Assembly (NCBI GenBank): GCA_051004815.1
Contig: JBPCJY010000197.1
Span: forward strand, 1-58,763
Source: JBBQXY01 sp051004815
Lineage (GTDB): Bacteria > Chloroflexota > Ktedonobacteria > Ktedonobacterales > Ktedonobacteraceae
DNA length: 58,763 nt
Reading direction: 5' to 3'
Made by a program: the position numbers and the translations under genes. The notes below the pieces were generated by a model that was not told the DNA's origin, made no database searches, and was given only the letters and a program-made list of their open reading frames with translations. Position 1 is the stretch's first letter. Every line of letters begins with the position of its first letter. Below, in pieces: positions 16,821-27,300 of this stretch.

Positions 16821-19529
16821 ATGCCAACAGATCAGCCATTCAGCAACGGCAATAATACTGATATCATGCTCACTGCCCGCCAGCAAAGAGTGCTCCAGTA
16901 CCTTGCCCGCCGTCGCATGCGCAGCCCACGCATCACACCACGTCCAACACCGACACCTATCCCTACACCCGCACCAGAAGAAGTCGAACCAACGCCACAT
17001 AAAGAGGCGATCATCGCTACTCCTCTACCAGAATCTGTTGCCATTGACGGCAATTCTATCCATAAAAGACAGGCTGTCAAAGCACAAGATGAACACGGTT
17101 CATTGACAAGAACGAATCCAACCACTGCTCCAGTCGCACGCTTCACGGGTACTCTGAATAGAGCTATCGCCCCGATTAGTGCATCAAGCACCGTATCGCC
17201 GCGGCAACGAGCGAAAAAAGTACGGCATCGACGCATAGTACTGCGCCATCTCTCGCGTAAACATTTGCGCAAAGCGCGTGCCACTACGGCTCGCACAAGC
17301 CATCGGCTCTGGCTGATAATCGGCAGTACAGTTATGTCAATTCTAGTGGTGTTGCTTTCATTGGCGACGGCTGGCTCGCTCACCGCTTATCACTTCTATA
17401 ACCAGACACAGACAAAATATGAGCATCAGGTCGTCACCTTGCATGACCTCCTGCCCCTGGACAACCTCAAAATGTACGATAGCAAGGGCGTCATGTTGAT
17501 GCAAATGACCGATCAAGGCATTCATACCACCGTAAAACTGAATGATGTAGCACCCATTCTGAAAAATGCCACCATCGCCACCGAGGATAAAAATTTCTGG
17601 ACGAACCAGGGCATTGATATCATTGGTATCATCCGTGCCGCCATCACCGATCTGACCCGTGGCAGTGTTGTTGAAGGCGGTAGCACCATTACACAGCAAT
17701 TGATCAAAAACCTGATTGTCGGCAACCAGACCTCTATTATCCGTAAGCTCGAAGAGGTCGTCTTGACCCCACAGATCAATGGCAACTATTCCAAACAGGA
17801 TATCCTGGAGATGTACCTGAATAGTATCTACTATGGTCATCAGGCCTATGGTATCGATGCTGCCGCTACTATCTACTTTGGGCTGGAAGATACGCCGGGG
17901 AAACGCGCCGCCATGCAGCTTGACCTGGCCCAGGCCGCCATGCTCGCCGGTATTCCAAGCAATCCCTCGGCCTACGATCCTCTGCTGCATCCCCAGGCGG
18001 CCTTTGCTCGTTTCCAGACTGTGCTAAATTTATTGGTGACACAACGCTATATCAGCAAGGTTGATGCCCTCGGTGCTATTACAGAGGAACAAAGCCCCCA
18101 TTTCTTTAAGACGGCACCCAGCCTCACCAACCGTGCGCCGCACTTCGCCAGCTTTGTACTCGACCAGTTGGTGCAGCTCTTCCATCTCAAGAATCGCAGC
18201 CAACTTTCGCGTTCCGGCATGCTCGTTAATACCACGCTGGACATCAACTTACAAGACAAGATACAAAAAATCGCCCAGCAACATATTGCCGAGTTACGTG
18301 CCGCACACAACCTGTCGAACGCCGCCGAAGTGCTCATCGACTTCCACACGGGAGCCATTGTCTCCTTGCTCGGCAGCATTGACTACAATGATACATCTAT
18401 CGATGGACAATTTGATGTCGCGACACAGAGCTACCGCCAACCTGGTTCATCGTTCAAACCTTATGTCTACGTAACGGCTTTCGCGCAAGGGGCCTCGCCC
18501 GCCCAGGCCATCGATGATGCCCCCACGACCATCTACCTACCCGGCGGAGACCCGCCAACGTACTCACCGAGCAACTACGACATGAACTTCCATGGCAATA
18601 TGACCTTGCGTTGTGCTCTGCAAAACTCACTCAACGTGCCGGCAGTACGTGTCTTGCGCCATGTAGGTATCGACGCCGCTATGAAAACTGCTCAGGATAT
18701 GGGCATCACCACCTACCAGGGTACGCCTGGCTACTCCCTCGTGCTCGGCGGTCTCGGAGTGCGCCTGATCGATCATACCTCCGCGATAGGGACTTTTGCT
18801 GATGGTGGCGTGCATGTCGGCTACTACGCCATCTCGAAGGTCATCTCTGGCACCAGCAACAAAGTGATTTACCAGCACCAGCTCGATCCTGGCAAGCGCG
18901 TTATCAGTCCGCAGTTAGCCTATATGATGACCAGTGTGCTCAGCGATAACTCCTCACGCATCCCTGAGTTTTTCGATTGTAATGTGCTGCAACTCTACGC
19001 TAACTCCCAGAGCGATTGCTGGAACGGCAACCGTGGTACCGTCCGACCAGCCGCCGCTAAAACCGGCACCACGCAGAATTTCCGTGATAACTGGACCGTT
19101 GGCTACACAAGCGACTATGTCATGGGCGTCTGGGCCGGCAATGATAACAATACCCCCATGGTCAATGTGACAGGCGTACAGGGAGCCGCCCCCATCTGGC
19201 ACGACTCCATGCTCGTCGCCGAACAAGGACATCCCATTCGCGACTTCGTCAATCCTGGTGGCTTGCAAAGAGCCACCGTGACCTACGCGGATGGCGTCAC
19301 CAGCACCGATTGGTTCCTGCCCGGTACGGTTCCCACGTCAGTTACAGCCACCCCAACGCCCACAGCTAGCGTCCCTACCGCTACGCCGACCACCGGTACG
19401 CCCACCATCACACCCACTGCACCTCCTACCAGTGGGACATTGACCGAGGCAACCGCACACCCCTACTGCCCCAGTAGCTACAGCTTCTCCTTCAACCCAC
19501 CAGAGACGAATAGCCCCAATGTGTGGTAA
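16821..19529 (+). CDS. Class A penicillin-binding protein (PBP1A-like), paralogue 1
   Basis: Bifunctional peptidoglycan glycosyltransferase and transpeptidase, 902 aa, anchored in the membrane. A Pro/Thr-rich, then basic cytoplasmic tail (1-160) leads to one transmembrane helix (LWLIIGSTVMSILVVLLSLA). The GT51 domain has catalytic E255 in EDKNFW and the motif GGSTITQQLIKN. The transpeptidase domain has S543-S-F-K546, S603-L-N605 and K747-T-G749, so all three penicillin-binding motifs are intact. The C-terminus is a Thr/Pro-rich linker (about 830-870) ending in a short Cys-containing piece, probably wall-spanning. The second paralogue follows 231 bases later. The 160-residue cytoplasmic N-terminus is long for the family. 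Confidence 0.93.
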   Translation: MPTDQPFSNGNNTDIMLTARQQRVLQYLARRRMRSPRITPRPTPTPIPTPAPEEVEPTPHKEAIIATPLPESVAIDGNSIHKRQAVKAQDEHGSLTRTNPTTAPVARFTGTLNRAIAPISASSTVSPRQRAKKVRHRRIVLRHLSRKHLRKARATTARTSHRLWLIIGSTVMSILVVLLSLATAGSLTAYHFYNQTQTKYEHQVVTLHDLLPLDNLKMYDSKGVMLMQMTDQGIHTTVKLNDVAPILKNATIATEDKNFWTNQGIDIIGIIRAAITDLTRGSVVEGGSTITQQLIKNLIVGNQTSIIRKLEEVVLTPQINGNYSKQDILEMYLNSIYYGHQAYGIDAAATIYFGLEDTPGKRAAMQLDLAQAAMLAGIPSNPSAYDPLLHPQAAFARFQTVLNLLVTQRYISKVDALGAITEEQSPHFFKTAPSLTNRAPHFASFVLDQLVQLFHLKNRSQLSRSGMLVNTTLDINLQDKIQKIAQQHIAELRAAHNLSNAAEVLIDFHTGAIVSLLGSIDYNDTSIDGQFDVATQSYRQPGSSFKPYVYVTAFAQGASPAQAIDDAPTTIYLPGGDPPTYSPSNYDMNFHGNMTLRCALQNSLNVPAVRVLRHVGIDAAMKTAQDMGITTYQGTPGYSLVLGGLGVRLIDHTSAIGTFADGGVHVGYYAISKVISGTSNKVIYQHQLDPGKRVISPQLAYMMTSVLSDNSSRIPEFFDCNVLQLYANSQSDCWNGNRGTVRPAAAKTGTTQNFRDNWTVGYTSDYVMGVWAGNDNNTPMVNVTGVQGAAPIWHDSMLVAEQGHPIRDFVNPGGLQRATVTYADGVTSTDWFLPGTVPTSVTATPTPTASVPTATPTTGTPTITPTAPPTSGTLTEATAHPYCPSSYSFSFNPPETNSPNVW

Positions 19530-19760
19530 ATAAATTTGTATCCTTGATAGTTTTTTGCTACAATAGCGAGAGAAGAACGGCGTCTGTCTCGCCTTCATAG
19601 CAAACTAGCGCGTCATTTTCTGGCTAACAACAAAAATACATAACTCTATATTGTATGTATAAACACTACTATTTGACAATAGCTACCTATCACGGCTCCT
19701 GCATATAGCTTTTTCTATCTTTATGGAGGGTGAGGTGGAGACAAAAGGACGGGATATCCA

Positions 19761-21986
19761 GTGCAGAACGATCAACATCCAAATGTTCCAGCAAAGCTTC
19801 CCATACATAGCCGTGCCGCCGCTGCGCAACGTCTCGACGCACATCCAGAGAGAAATATACACGGAACGTATTACTCCGTTCCACATCGCGACCTGCATCC
19901 CACGGGATGGCGTACGAAGCGGCACCTCAAGCGCAAAAGCTTACGCCGTAGCAACCAGCAATACGCAGCCATTGACCGCATTGGCACGCAATGGAGCATG
20001 CTGCCCCTCGCGTTTAGCTCCTTGATCGTCATCGTTGTCCTTGCTGGCCTCTTAATCGCCCTCACGGCGGTAGTTGAGGCCACGCAGATGCATTATCAGC
20101 AACAAGTTATCACCCTGGCCGATATCTTGCCCAAAGATAACCTCAAGATGTACGATAAGCACGGCACGATGATTTACCAGATGACCGACCAGGGCATCCA
20201 AAGCACCGTTCCCTTGTCAAGCATCTCGCGCAACCTGGTCAATGCCGAAATAGCTATCGAAGATCAATACTTCTGGACAAATCCCGGCGTCGATATCACG
20301 GGTATTGTCCGGGCCGCTCTGGCCGACCTATCCAATGGACACATCGTCTCTGGTGGTAGCACTATCACCCAACAGTTGATTAAAAATGCTATCGTTGGCA
20401 ATCAGGATACAGCTCTGCGCAAATTGCAAGAAATTATCCTGGCCCCAGAAATCACGCGCTATTATAGCAAACAACAAATTATCGCCATGTACCTGAACAC
20501 TACCTTTTATAGCGAACAAGCCTACGGGGCCGAAGCTGCCGCCTTCACTTACTTTGGCTTGCAAGATACTCCCAGCGCGACCGCCGCTTCGCAACTGGAT
20601 ATCGCCCAGGCGGCGATGCTGGCCGGCATTCCCAGCAATCCTGCCGCACGCGACCCATTTCTGCATCCACATGCTGCCTTCTTGCGTGTGCAGGACGTTC
20701 TCCGTCAGATGCGCCTGCAAGGCTACATCACTCCTGCCCAGGAACGCGAGGCCATCGATGAAGTGCAGCAACCAGATTTTCTGCGTCGTGGTATCATCCC
20801 CAATGATCAGGCCCCGCACTTTGTCGCCTACGCTGTGAACGAACTGGCCACCACCTTGCACGTCAAACCAACTGATCTCTCGCGCAGTGGATTGCTTGTC
20901 TCCACCACGCTTGATTTGCCACTGCAAAACCAGATCTTAAAAATCGCCCAGCAACACATTGCTGCACTGGCTGCCGTCCACCATATGTCGGATGCCGCCG
21001 AGGTGCTCATTGACTTCCACAATGGTGCCATTCGCACCTTGCTCGGCAACATTAATCCCAGTAACCCACAAAATGGAGCTTTTGACGTAGCATCGCAGGG
21101 ATATCGCCAACCAGGCTCGTCGTTTAAGCCATTCATCTACGCCACCGCCTTCGCCAAAGGCGTCAGTCCAGGTACGCCCGTTTTTGACACCCCGCTTACG
21201 GTAGATATGTGCTGTGGACTCCCAGCTTACGTTCCTCACAACTATGATCTACGCTACCATGGCCTGATTACGTACCGCTATGCCTTGCAAAACTCGTTCA
21301 ACGTCCCAGCCGTGAAACTACTCATCAACACTGGTGTTGATGACTCATTGCATACGGCCCAGGCGATGGGCATTAACAGCTATGTTGGCACCCCCAACTA
21401 CACCATGGTGCTCGGCACCCTTGGCGTTCACCTGCTTGACGAAACCTCGGCCTATGGCGTCTTTGCCAACGGCGGTGTTCGCGTTCCTCCCCATGCCATT
21501 GATACAGTCATGGACGTGCAGGGTCAGCTGATCTACCACTTCTCCGCCACGGGCAAGCGCGTTATCAGCAAACAGGTAGCCTTCATCATGACCAACGTGC
21601 TCAGCGATAATACCTCACGTCTCTTCGAGTTCTATGACTGTAACGTACTCCAGCTGTACTCCAATGCACAGAAAGAGTGTTTTCAAGGCAATCGCGGCAT
21701 CGTCCGACCGGCCGCCGCCAAAACTGGCACCTCTACCGATTTCAAAGACAACTGGACCGTCGGCTACACCACTGACTATGTTATGGGTGTCTGGGCTGGC
21801 AACAACGACAGCTCCCCCATGGTGAATGTAACCGGAGTCGATGGGGCCGCTCCCATCTGGCATGACAGTATGTTGCTTGCGGAACAAGGCATGCCCATCA
21901 CCAATTTCGCTAGCCCCGGTGGCGTCATACAAAAAACTGTTCACTACGCCGAAGGCATTACCAGCACCGATTGGTATCTCAACTGA
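19761..21986 (+). CDS. Class A penicillin-binding protein (PBP1A-like), paralogue 2
   Basis: Second bifunctional PBP, 741 aa, clearly a tandem duplicate of the preceding gene (shared DNLKMYD, GGSTITQQLIKN, AGIPSNP and RQPGSSFKP). It begins at GTG 19761, with AAAGGAC about 12 bases upstream; no in-frame ATG exists before the membrane helix. The N-terminus (1-80) is basic, followed by one transmembrane helix (LAFSSLIVIVVLAGLLIAL). GT51 has E167 in EDQYFW. The transpeptidase domain has S453-S-F-K456, SFN in QNSFNVPAVK and K654-TG. Unlike paralogue 1 it ends shortly after the transpeptidase domain and lacks the Thr/Pro tail. A strong palindromic terminator follows 10 bases after the stop. Confidence 0.92.
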   Translation: MQNDQHPNVPAKLPIHSRAAAAQRLDAHPERNIHGTYYSVPHRDLHPTGWRTKRHLKRKSLRRSNQQYAAIDRIGTQWSMLPLAFSSLIVIVVLAGLLIALTAVVEATQMHYQQQVITLADILPKDNLKMYDKHGTMIYQMTDQGIQSTVPLSSISRNLVNAEIAIEDQYFWTNPGVDITGIVRAALADLSNGHIVSGGSTITQQLIKNAIVGNQDTALRKLQEIILAPEITRYYSKQQIIAMYLNTTFYSEQAYGAEAAAFTYFGLQDTPSATAASQLDIAQAAMLAGIPSNPAARDPFLHPHAAFLRVQDVLRQMRLQGYITPAQEREAIDEVQQPDFLRRGIIPNDQAPHFVAYAVNELATTLHVKPTDLSRSGLLVSTTLDLPLQNQILKIAQQHIAALAAVHHMSDAAEVLIDFHNGAIRTLLGNINPSNPQNGAFDVASQGYRQPGSSFKPFIYATAFAKGVSPGTPVFDTPLTVDMCCGLPAYVPHNYDLRYHGLITYRYALQNSFNVPAVKLLINTGVDDSLHTAQAMGINSYVGTPNYTMVLGTLGVHLLDETSAYGVFANGGVRVPPHAIDTVMDVQGQLIYHFSATGKRVISKQVAFIMTNVLSDNTSRLFEFYDCNVLQLYSNAQKECFQGNRGIVRPAAAKTGTSTDFKDNWTVGYTTDYVMGVWAGNNDSSPMVNVTGVDGAAPIWHDSMLLAEQGMPITNFASPGGVIQKTVHYAEGITSTDWYLN

Positions 21987-21995
21987 GATACATGG

Positions 21996-22048
21996 TTGGC
22001 ATAAGAAAACAGGGTACCCGCGTGGGGTACCCTGTTTTCTTATGCCAA
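21996..22048. terminator. Perfect 24-bp inverted repeat, bidirectional terminator
   Basis: Arms at 21996-22019 and 22025-22048 are perfectly complementary (left begins TTGGCATAAGAAAACAGGGT), with a 5-base loop GCGTG. It lies between the convergent stops of PBP paralogue 2 and the first lipoprotein gene. A run of A/T in each arm (AAGAAAAC and its complement) gives a U-rich 3' side in both directions. The GC core AGGGTACCC resembles the core of the repeat at 23141-23222. Confidence 0.8.
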
Positions 22049-22059
22049 TCAGCTAAAGC

Positions 22060-23010
22060 CTAGCCGAAAACTACCGTTGGATCGCTAGTAGGAATAGGAT
22101 TTGCTGGCGGTGTAATCGTCACTGGCGCATTGAACTTGCTCAGATCAACAATGGAGTCCAGATTCGTCGTCACATTGGACGGCACCAGGGCCGCGGAAGT
22201 GACTGGCGTCACATACTGCCCCAACGAGCTCGTATCCGCGCTCAAATTGAACTTGAGTTCTGTGCGATGGACATAATACGTCGTCTCATCAATCCACAAG
22301 TCCACGCTTGAGCTAAAGGCCTTGGTATTGTCGATAATCGCGTTCAAATTCTGCTGCCCAAGAAGATCAATCAACTGCTGATTGTTGCTCAGGAACTGTT
22401 TCAACGCGGTCTTATCCAGTGCAATCGTAATATGGCGCAGGCTCTGCCCATTCAATGACTGCACACCATTATCCGTAATCTGCGTATGCTCCAGTAGACC
22501 AATCAACTCCGTCAAATCGGGGGATTGAATGCCTGAGAATGGATTGTCCACGTATCCTTTGAGGACGCTCTTATCCAGCACATACCACTGTCCCTTGCTA
22601 TTCTGAATATACACTTTATCGCCCTGCACAATCTGTGCCAGGTGGTTGGTGGTATTGGTGGCCGTCTGTGTCACCGTGAACTGCATAGCCTCCCCGCTCG
22701 GCAATGCCTCATCGCCTGTACCGCTCAGGTTAAAAGAAACCTGGTTGACTGTAGGCGTACTGCTCGCCGTGGGAGTAGCTGTGGTTGGCGTGGCCGTCGT
22801 ATTGTTGGTCACGGCTTGTCCGGAGCCACTGACCTTCAAATCAATATGGGCCGAGCTGAGCTTACTCATCGCCGACGAACTATTTTGCAACAGTTGCAAC
22901 ACGGTGAGATTGCTGCCACCCGATCCACTCGTGGCGGGGCTACACGCACTCAGCAGCACAAGTACGCTTACCATAGCTATAGACACAAGCAAGAATCTCT
23001 TTATTGCCAT
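22060..23010 (-). CDS. Lipoprotein, LppX/LprG-like, paralogue 1
   Basis: Membrane-anchored lipoprotein of 316 aa. The signal peptide MAIKRFLLVSIAMVSVLVLLSAC ends in the lipobox LSAC. A Thr/Ala-rich segment (about 70-95) interrupts the N-terminal part. The remainder matches the LppX/LprAFG pattern, a LolA-like half-barrel that carries lipids: LQNSSSAMSKLSSAHIDLKVSGS, YIQNSKGQWYVLDKS, LRHITIALDK and DLWIDETTYYVHRTELKF. I start at 23010, where AAAGGAG is 7 bases upstream; the frame runs further to 23166 without a ribosome site. A paralogue lies directly upstream. The likely role is lipid or lipoglycan handling at the cell surface, by analogy with mycobacterial members. Confidence 0.8.
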   Translation of the reverse strand: MAIKRFLLVSIAMVSVLVLLSACSPATSGSGGSNLTVLQLLQNSSSAMSKLSSAHIDLKVSGSGQAVTNNTTATPTTATPTASSTPTVNQVSFNLSGTGDEALPSGEAMQFTVTQTATNTTNHLAQIVQGDKVYIQNSKGQWYVLDKSVLKGYVDNPFSGIQSPDLTELIGLLEHTQITDNGVQSLNGQSLRHITIALDKTALKQFLSNNQQLIDLLGQQNLNAIIDNTKAFSSSVDLWIDETTYYVHRTELKFNLSADTSSLGQYVTPVTSAALVPSNVTTNLDSIVDLSKFNAPVTITPPANPIPTSDPTVVFG

Positions 23011-23140
23011 CTTGAAGCTCCTTTTATCGCTTTCAACGCATTTAATCATAAAATGAGTTCTATATACTAAGGAAACGGTTGAGCAAGGCTTCAAGTTTCT
23101 TAATTGCGCTTGCGGCGGCTTCTGACGCGCAATAGGAGCA

Positions 23141-23222
23141 ATCTCACTTAAGCCACACCCTGCCACCCCAGGGTACCCGCAAGGGGCACCCTGGACGCGG
23201 GGCGTAGGCCCTTAAGTGAGAT
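23141..23222. repeat. Nested palindrome between the two lipoprotein genes
   Basis: Outer perfect 12-bp arms, ATCTCACTTAAG at 23141-23152 and its complement at 23211-23222, enclose an inner hairpin (CCAGGGTACCC at 23168-23178 with GGGCACCCTGG at 23184-23194, one mismatch). The design, outer pair plus inner CCAGGG core, matches the element at 10485-10654. It lies downstream of lipoprotein paralogue 2 and may act as its terminator. Confidence 0.7.
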
Positions 23223-23258
23223 GGATTGGCCCTTGTCTTACTTCTATTGTGACACGCT

Positions 23259-24161
23259 CTAATGGGTTATACCGCTAAAGATGGGGCTGAGGTTGCTGGT
23301 AGGAATGGCATTGGTTGGTGCGCTAATGGTGATCGATTCATTGAACTTGCTGTAATCGATGATCGCATCAACGTTGGTCGAGATGTTGCCCGGCATTGAG
23401 GAGGTGGACGAGGTCGGCGTCTTCAGCATCTTCAAGGAACTCGTATCGATGTTCAGCGAAAATTTCAGTTCCATTCGATGCACATAATGGGTAGCATCGT
23501 CTATCCACACGTCCAGCGTTGGATTCACCAGCTTGATATTGTTCATTAGCGTATCAAGATGCTGTTGCTGAGCCGCGCTGAGCTTACCAGTCTCACCTGT
23601 AGCATTGAGCAAATCTTTCAGTGCATCCTTGCCAAAGGCGACAGTGATATGGCGCAAGCTTTGCCCATTTAAGGTCTGCTCGCCGTGATCGGTAAGCGTC
23701 GCTTTTTGCGCAACCTTGAGCAAGTTATTGTAATTCGCGGTGTTCATGCTCGTGAAAGGATTCTGCGCGGAACCTTTGAACGTGCTCGCATCCAGGACAT
23801 ACCATTGCCCCTTCGCATTTTGAACATACACCTGTTTGCCCAGCGTGATCTCTGACAAACTATTTCCCTGACCCATATCCAGATGGACAATGTCCTTATC
23901 CGGCATCACCACGTCGCCATTGCCCGTCAAGTTGATAGTAATAGGCTGAGTGGTCGTTGTACTACTGGTGGTACCAAAGTTGAGTCCACCCGAAAATTTC
24001 ATATCAACATGTACCGCTTTAAGTTGTTTCATCGCGTTAAAACTATCTTGCAATACCTGCCCCGCCGGTGCAGAGGCACTACCATTGGTGCCACACGCGC
24101 TGAGCAAGAGGGCAAATGCCATTGCCACTACCGCGACCAGATGCTTTCTATGCATTACCAT
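23259..24161 (-). CDS. Lipoprotein, LppX/LprG-like, paralogue 2
   Basis: Lipoprotein of 300 aa with signal peptide MVMHRKHLVAVVAMAFALLLSAC and lipobox LSAC. It is a paralogue of the neighbouring lipoprotein: QDSFNAMKQLKAVHVDMKFSGG, QVYVQNAKGQWYVLD, LNGQSLRHITVAFGKDAL and LDVWIDDATHYVHRMELKFSL line up throughout, and the C-terminal SKFNESITISAPTNAIPTS matches its counterpart. Shared features are an N-terminal helix, a curved beta sheet and a short Thr-rich insertion, all fitting the LolA-like fold of lipid carriers. AAAGGAG lies 6 bases before the first ATG (24161). The two genes are separated by a palindrome rather than fused in one tight operon. Confidence 0.8.
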   Translation of the reverse strand: MVMHRKHLVAVVAMAFALLLSACGTNGSASAPAGQVLQDSFNAMKQLKAVHVDMKFSGGLNFGTTSSTTTTQPITINLTGNGDVVMPDKDIVHLDMGQGNSLSEITLGKQVYVQNAKGQWYVLDASTFKGSAQNPFTSMNTANYNNLLKVAQKATLTDHGEQTLNGQSLRHITVAFGKDALKDLLNATGETGKLSAAQQQHLDTLMNNIKLVNPTLDVWIDDATHYVHRMELKFSLNIDTSSLKMLKTPTSSTSSMPGNISTNVDAIIDYSKFNESITISAPTNAIPTSNLSPIFSGITH

Positions 24162-24256
24162 TTCAAACTCCTTTAAAGCCCATCATAAACCCACAAGCTG
24201 AATATCAATCATCATCTACTATACGTGCCAGCACGAAGAAAGTTTAGACGAAATAC

Positions 24257-24285
24257 GTGTCAATGCTTCTCAGCCATGTTATAAT
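24257..24285 (+). promoter_or_regulatory. Promoter for the Rad50-like/nurA operon
   Basis: A perfect TATAAT at 24280-24285, with GTGTCA (4 of 6 matches) 17 bases upstream at 24257-24262. It lies about 110 bases before the Rad50-like start. Confidence 0.55.
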
Positions 24286-24396
24286 GCGCCTGGAGAGCCA
24301 TTACCGCTTTTTATCTATCAAATAAGAAGAACAAATTGGGAGACAGGCACACATCCTATATGTGCCTGACATGTTTGCTGGGAAGGCGTCATTATC

Positions 24397-27300
24397 ATGC
24401 TCATTACGCGCATTCAACTGGAGAACATCAAAAGCTATCGTCAGTTTAACGTGGACTTTCGACGTGGCACCACCGCTATTAGCGGGGCCAACGGAGCCGG
24501 CAAAACCACCATCGTCGAGGCCATTGGCTACGCCCTCTTCGACTACTTGCCCTATAACCAAACGCAATTTGTGCGCGAAGGGGAAAAATATGGGATGATC
24601 GTCGTCCACCTCATTGGCAGTGACGACAGACCCTATACTGTGGAACGGCGTTGTGGATCGGGTGCATACTGGCTGATCTATGATCGCGAGGCCGATTCGC
24701 GCTCTGAGCAACGAACCGATGTCCTGGATAAACTGCATGATATCTTTGGCATTGACCGCGAACGCGCACTGAATACCCTCTTCAAAGATGCTCTCGGCGT
24801 ACCGCAGGGCAGCTTTACCACTATTTTCTCGCAGACGGCCAGCATACGCAAACAAACCTTCGATACCCTGCTGCAAATAGAAGATTACAAGAACGCCGCC
24901 GATTATTTGCTAGAGACGCAGAAACAGTATAAAGAGCAGATACAAACACAACTGACAGAGATCCAACGACTTGAGTTCGAGACCCGCGACCTGGAACCAA
25001 GACGAGTGGAATTGAAGGCAACCGTCCTTCTAAATCAACAACAATCGGCGCAGCTAACTCAATGGACGCAGCAACTGGAACTAGCAGAAACACGTTCCGC
25101 TATCCTGAAAAAGCAGCATGACGAACTGGTGCTCCGGCAAAACCAATTTGTCCAATGCCAGAACACCCATACCTCTACGCAGCAGCGTCTCCAGGATAGA
25201 CGGCAGGAACTGGAACATGCGCGAGCAGCATCCTTGGCGGTGGAGGCCAATCGCGCCGACTACCAGCGTTATTTGCAGTCCAGCGACATCCTCAAGCAGC
25301 TGCGACAGGATGAAAAACGTCGCAACACGCTGCGCCAACAACACAGCAGTTTGCTGAGCAACCTCACCAGACTACAAACCAATATCACCAATTTGCAGAG
25401 CAGGCTGGAAGAGGTCGCCCTTGCCAACAAACGCCTCTTAGCCTTATTGCCCCTGGTCGATCAGCAGCACGCGCTCGAATTGCAACGCGAAGACCTGAAC
25501 GGCAAAGTAGCACAGTATACTGAACTGGTCAAAGAGGGAAAACGCCTCGTCCAACAACGGACGGGCTACCTGCAACAGCAGGAAACGTTGCAGCAGCGCA
25601 TCGCAAAGATTGAACCTTTGCAGCCCATCGCATTCCTCTTGCAAGAGCGTGTGGAGGCGGTCGCACAGCTGCGGAGCCAGTTGACCGAACGCAGTACCCG
25701 GCAACGCCAGTGGCAGGAGAAATGCGAGCAGTTACGCAAGAAGCAGGAAGAGCGTGAGACGTATGCTGAACGTCTGCGGAAGGCTGAGAGCTCAATTGCC
25801 AAAATCGAAGAGCACCGCCATCTCGCGGAAGAATTGCCTGCCCTGCAACAACAAAATGAGCAGTTCTCTGCTCAAGCCATTCGCTTAGAGGGTACTATCG
25901 AGGGCTACACCAAATCGCGCCAGCAATCGACCGGTGGTTTATGCCCATTTCTCCACGAACCATGCCTCAATATTAAACAGCACGGCATGACCAGCCTGGA
26001 ATCCTATTTTGATGGACTCTTGGGAGAAGACCGCGTGCGCTTAGCCACGCTGCAACAGCAACAGGCTGGCGTAACCGAGCGTATAGCCTTCGTCAAAAAA
26101 TACGCGGACGGGCTGGCACTACTGGGTCAGTATGTTGAGCGACGTGAAACTATCGCCGAACATTTGCAGCGCATCGCCATCGATATTGCGCGACTCGAAC
26201 GCGAAGTAAACGAGTTGGCGCAGGACATGGATGCCCTCAAACTCATTGACCAAAAGATTGCTCAGGCCGAAACGGAGCGCAAAGAGAGCAAAGCTGCCGA
26301 TGACCAGGTGCGCACACTCAATGGCCTGCATATGCAGGTACAGCAATTGCAAGAACAGCTCCAACAATGCGATGAACTTATTCAAGAACGTCGAGAGCAG
26401 ACAAAAGCACTGAGCGGCAGCGACCGGCAACTGGAACAGGTCAAAGCGGAACTTGAGCACCTCAACGATCCGCGTGGTCAGAAAAACGCCCAGCATGAAA
26501 TCATCAAACAGGAACCAACCTATCAACGGCAACTCCAGGCCAAACAGCAAGAACTACAGGAGGTTGAACAGCAGCGGCAGAGCGCGGAACAGCAACTCGC
26601 GCTCTACGCCCAACTTGACGCACAGATCGGGGAGCAGGAAGCCCTGCTGCAACATACCCAAAACGGGTACAAAACTTACCTCGCCAACGAACAGAATGCT
26701 CGTCTCTTGCCGCAACGTGAGCAGGCATATCAGGAGATCGTGCAAGCTTTCGAGCTGGCCGAACAAGCATTGCATAATGCTGAACTCGCTTTCCGCGCTG
26801 CTGAGGCCAATTTTAAGCAGGAAGACCTGGAGGCCGTCACTAGCGAGATCAAAAAATTGCATGGCGACATGAAGGAATTGGCGGAAGCCATACGCCATAC
26901 CCAACTCAACATCAACAAGCTTGAGCAACAGATACAGCAGGCCGAGGCACTGCTGGTCGAGCTAGAGGCCGCACGAAAAGAGAAGGACACACTGGATGAA
27001 TTACAAAACATGCTGGACATGTTCCGCAAACTCATCAAGGAAGCGGCCCCGCACGTTCTCAAGGCCATGCTTGGCGATATTTCGGCGGAGGCTAACCGCA
27101 TCTTTGGCGAGATCATGGGTGATCGTACCGCCCAACTCGCCTGGCAAAACGACTATGAAATAACCCTGCGCCGCCAGAGCGTCAACCGCACCTTTGCCCA
27201 GTTAAGCGGCGGGGAACAGATGAGTGCGGCCCTCGCCGTGCGGTTGGCCCTGCTGAAAAAACTCTCCAGCCTGAATATCGCCTTTTTCGATGAGCCAACG

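Noticed and set aside
19673..19706. TTGACA before the second PBP gene as a promoter
   Set aside because: No acceptable -10 hexamer at 16-18 bases; the nearest AT-rich hexamer is 22 bases away.
22060..24161. Two lipoprotein genes as one split gene
   Set aside because: Each has its own signal peptide, lipobox and ribosome site and a full-length domain; they are paralogues.
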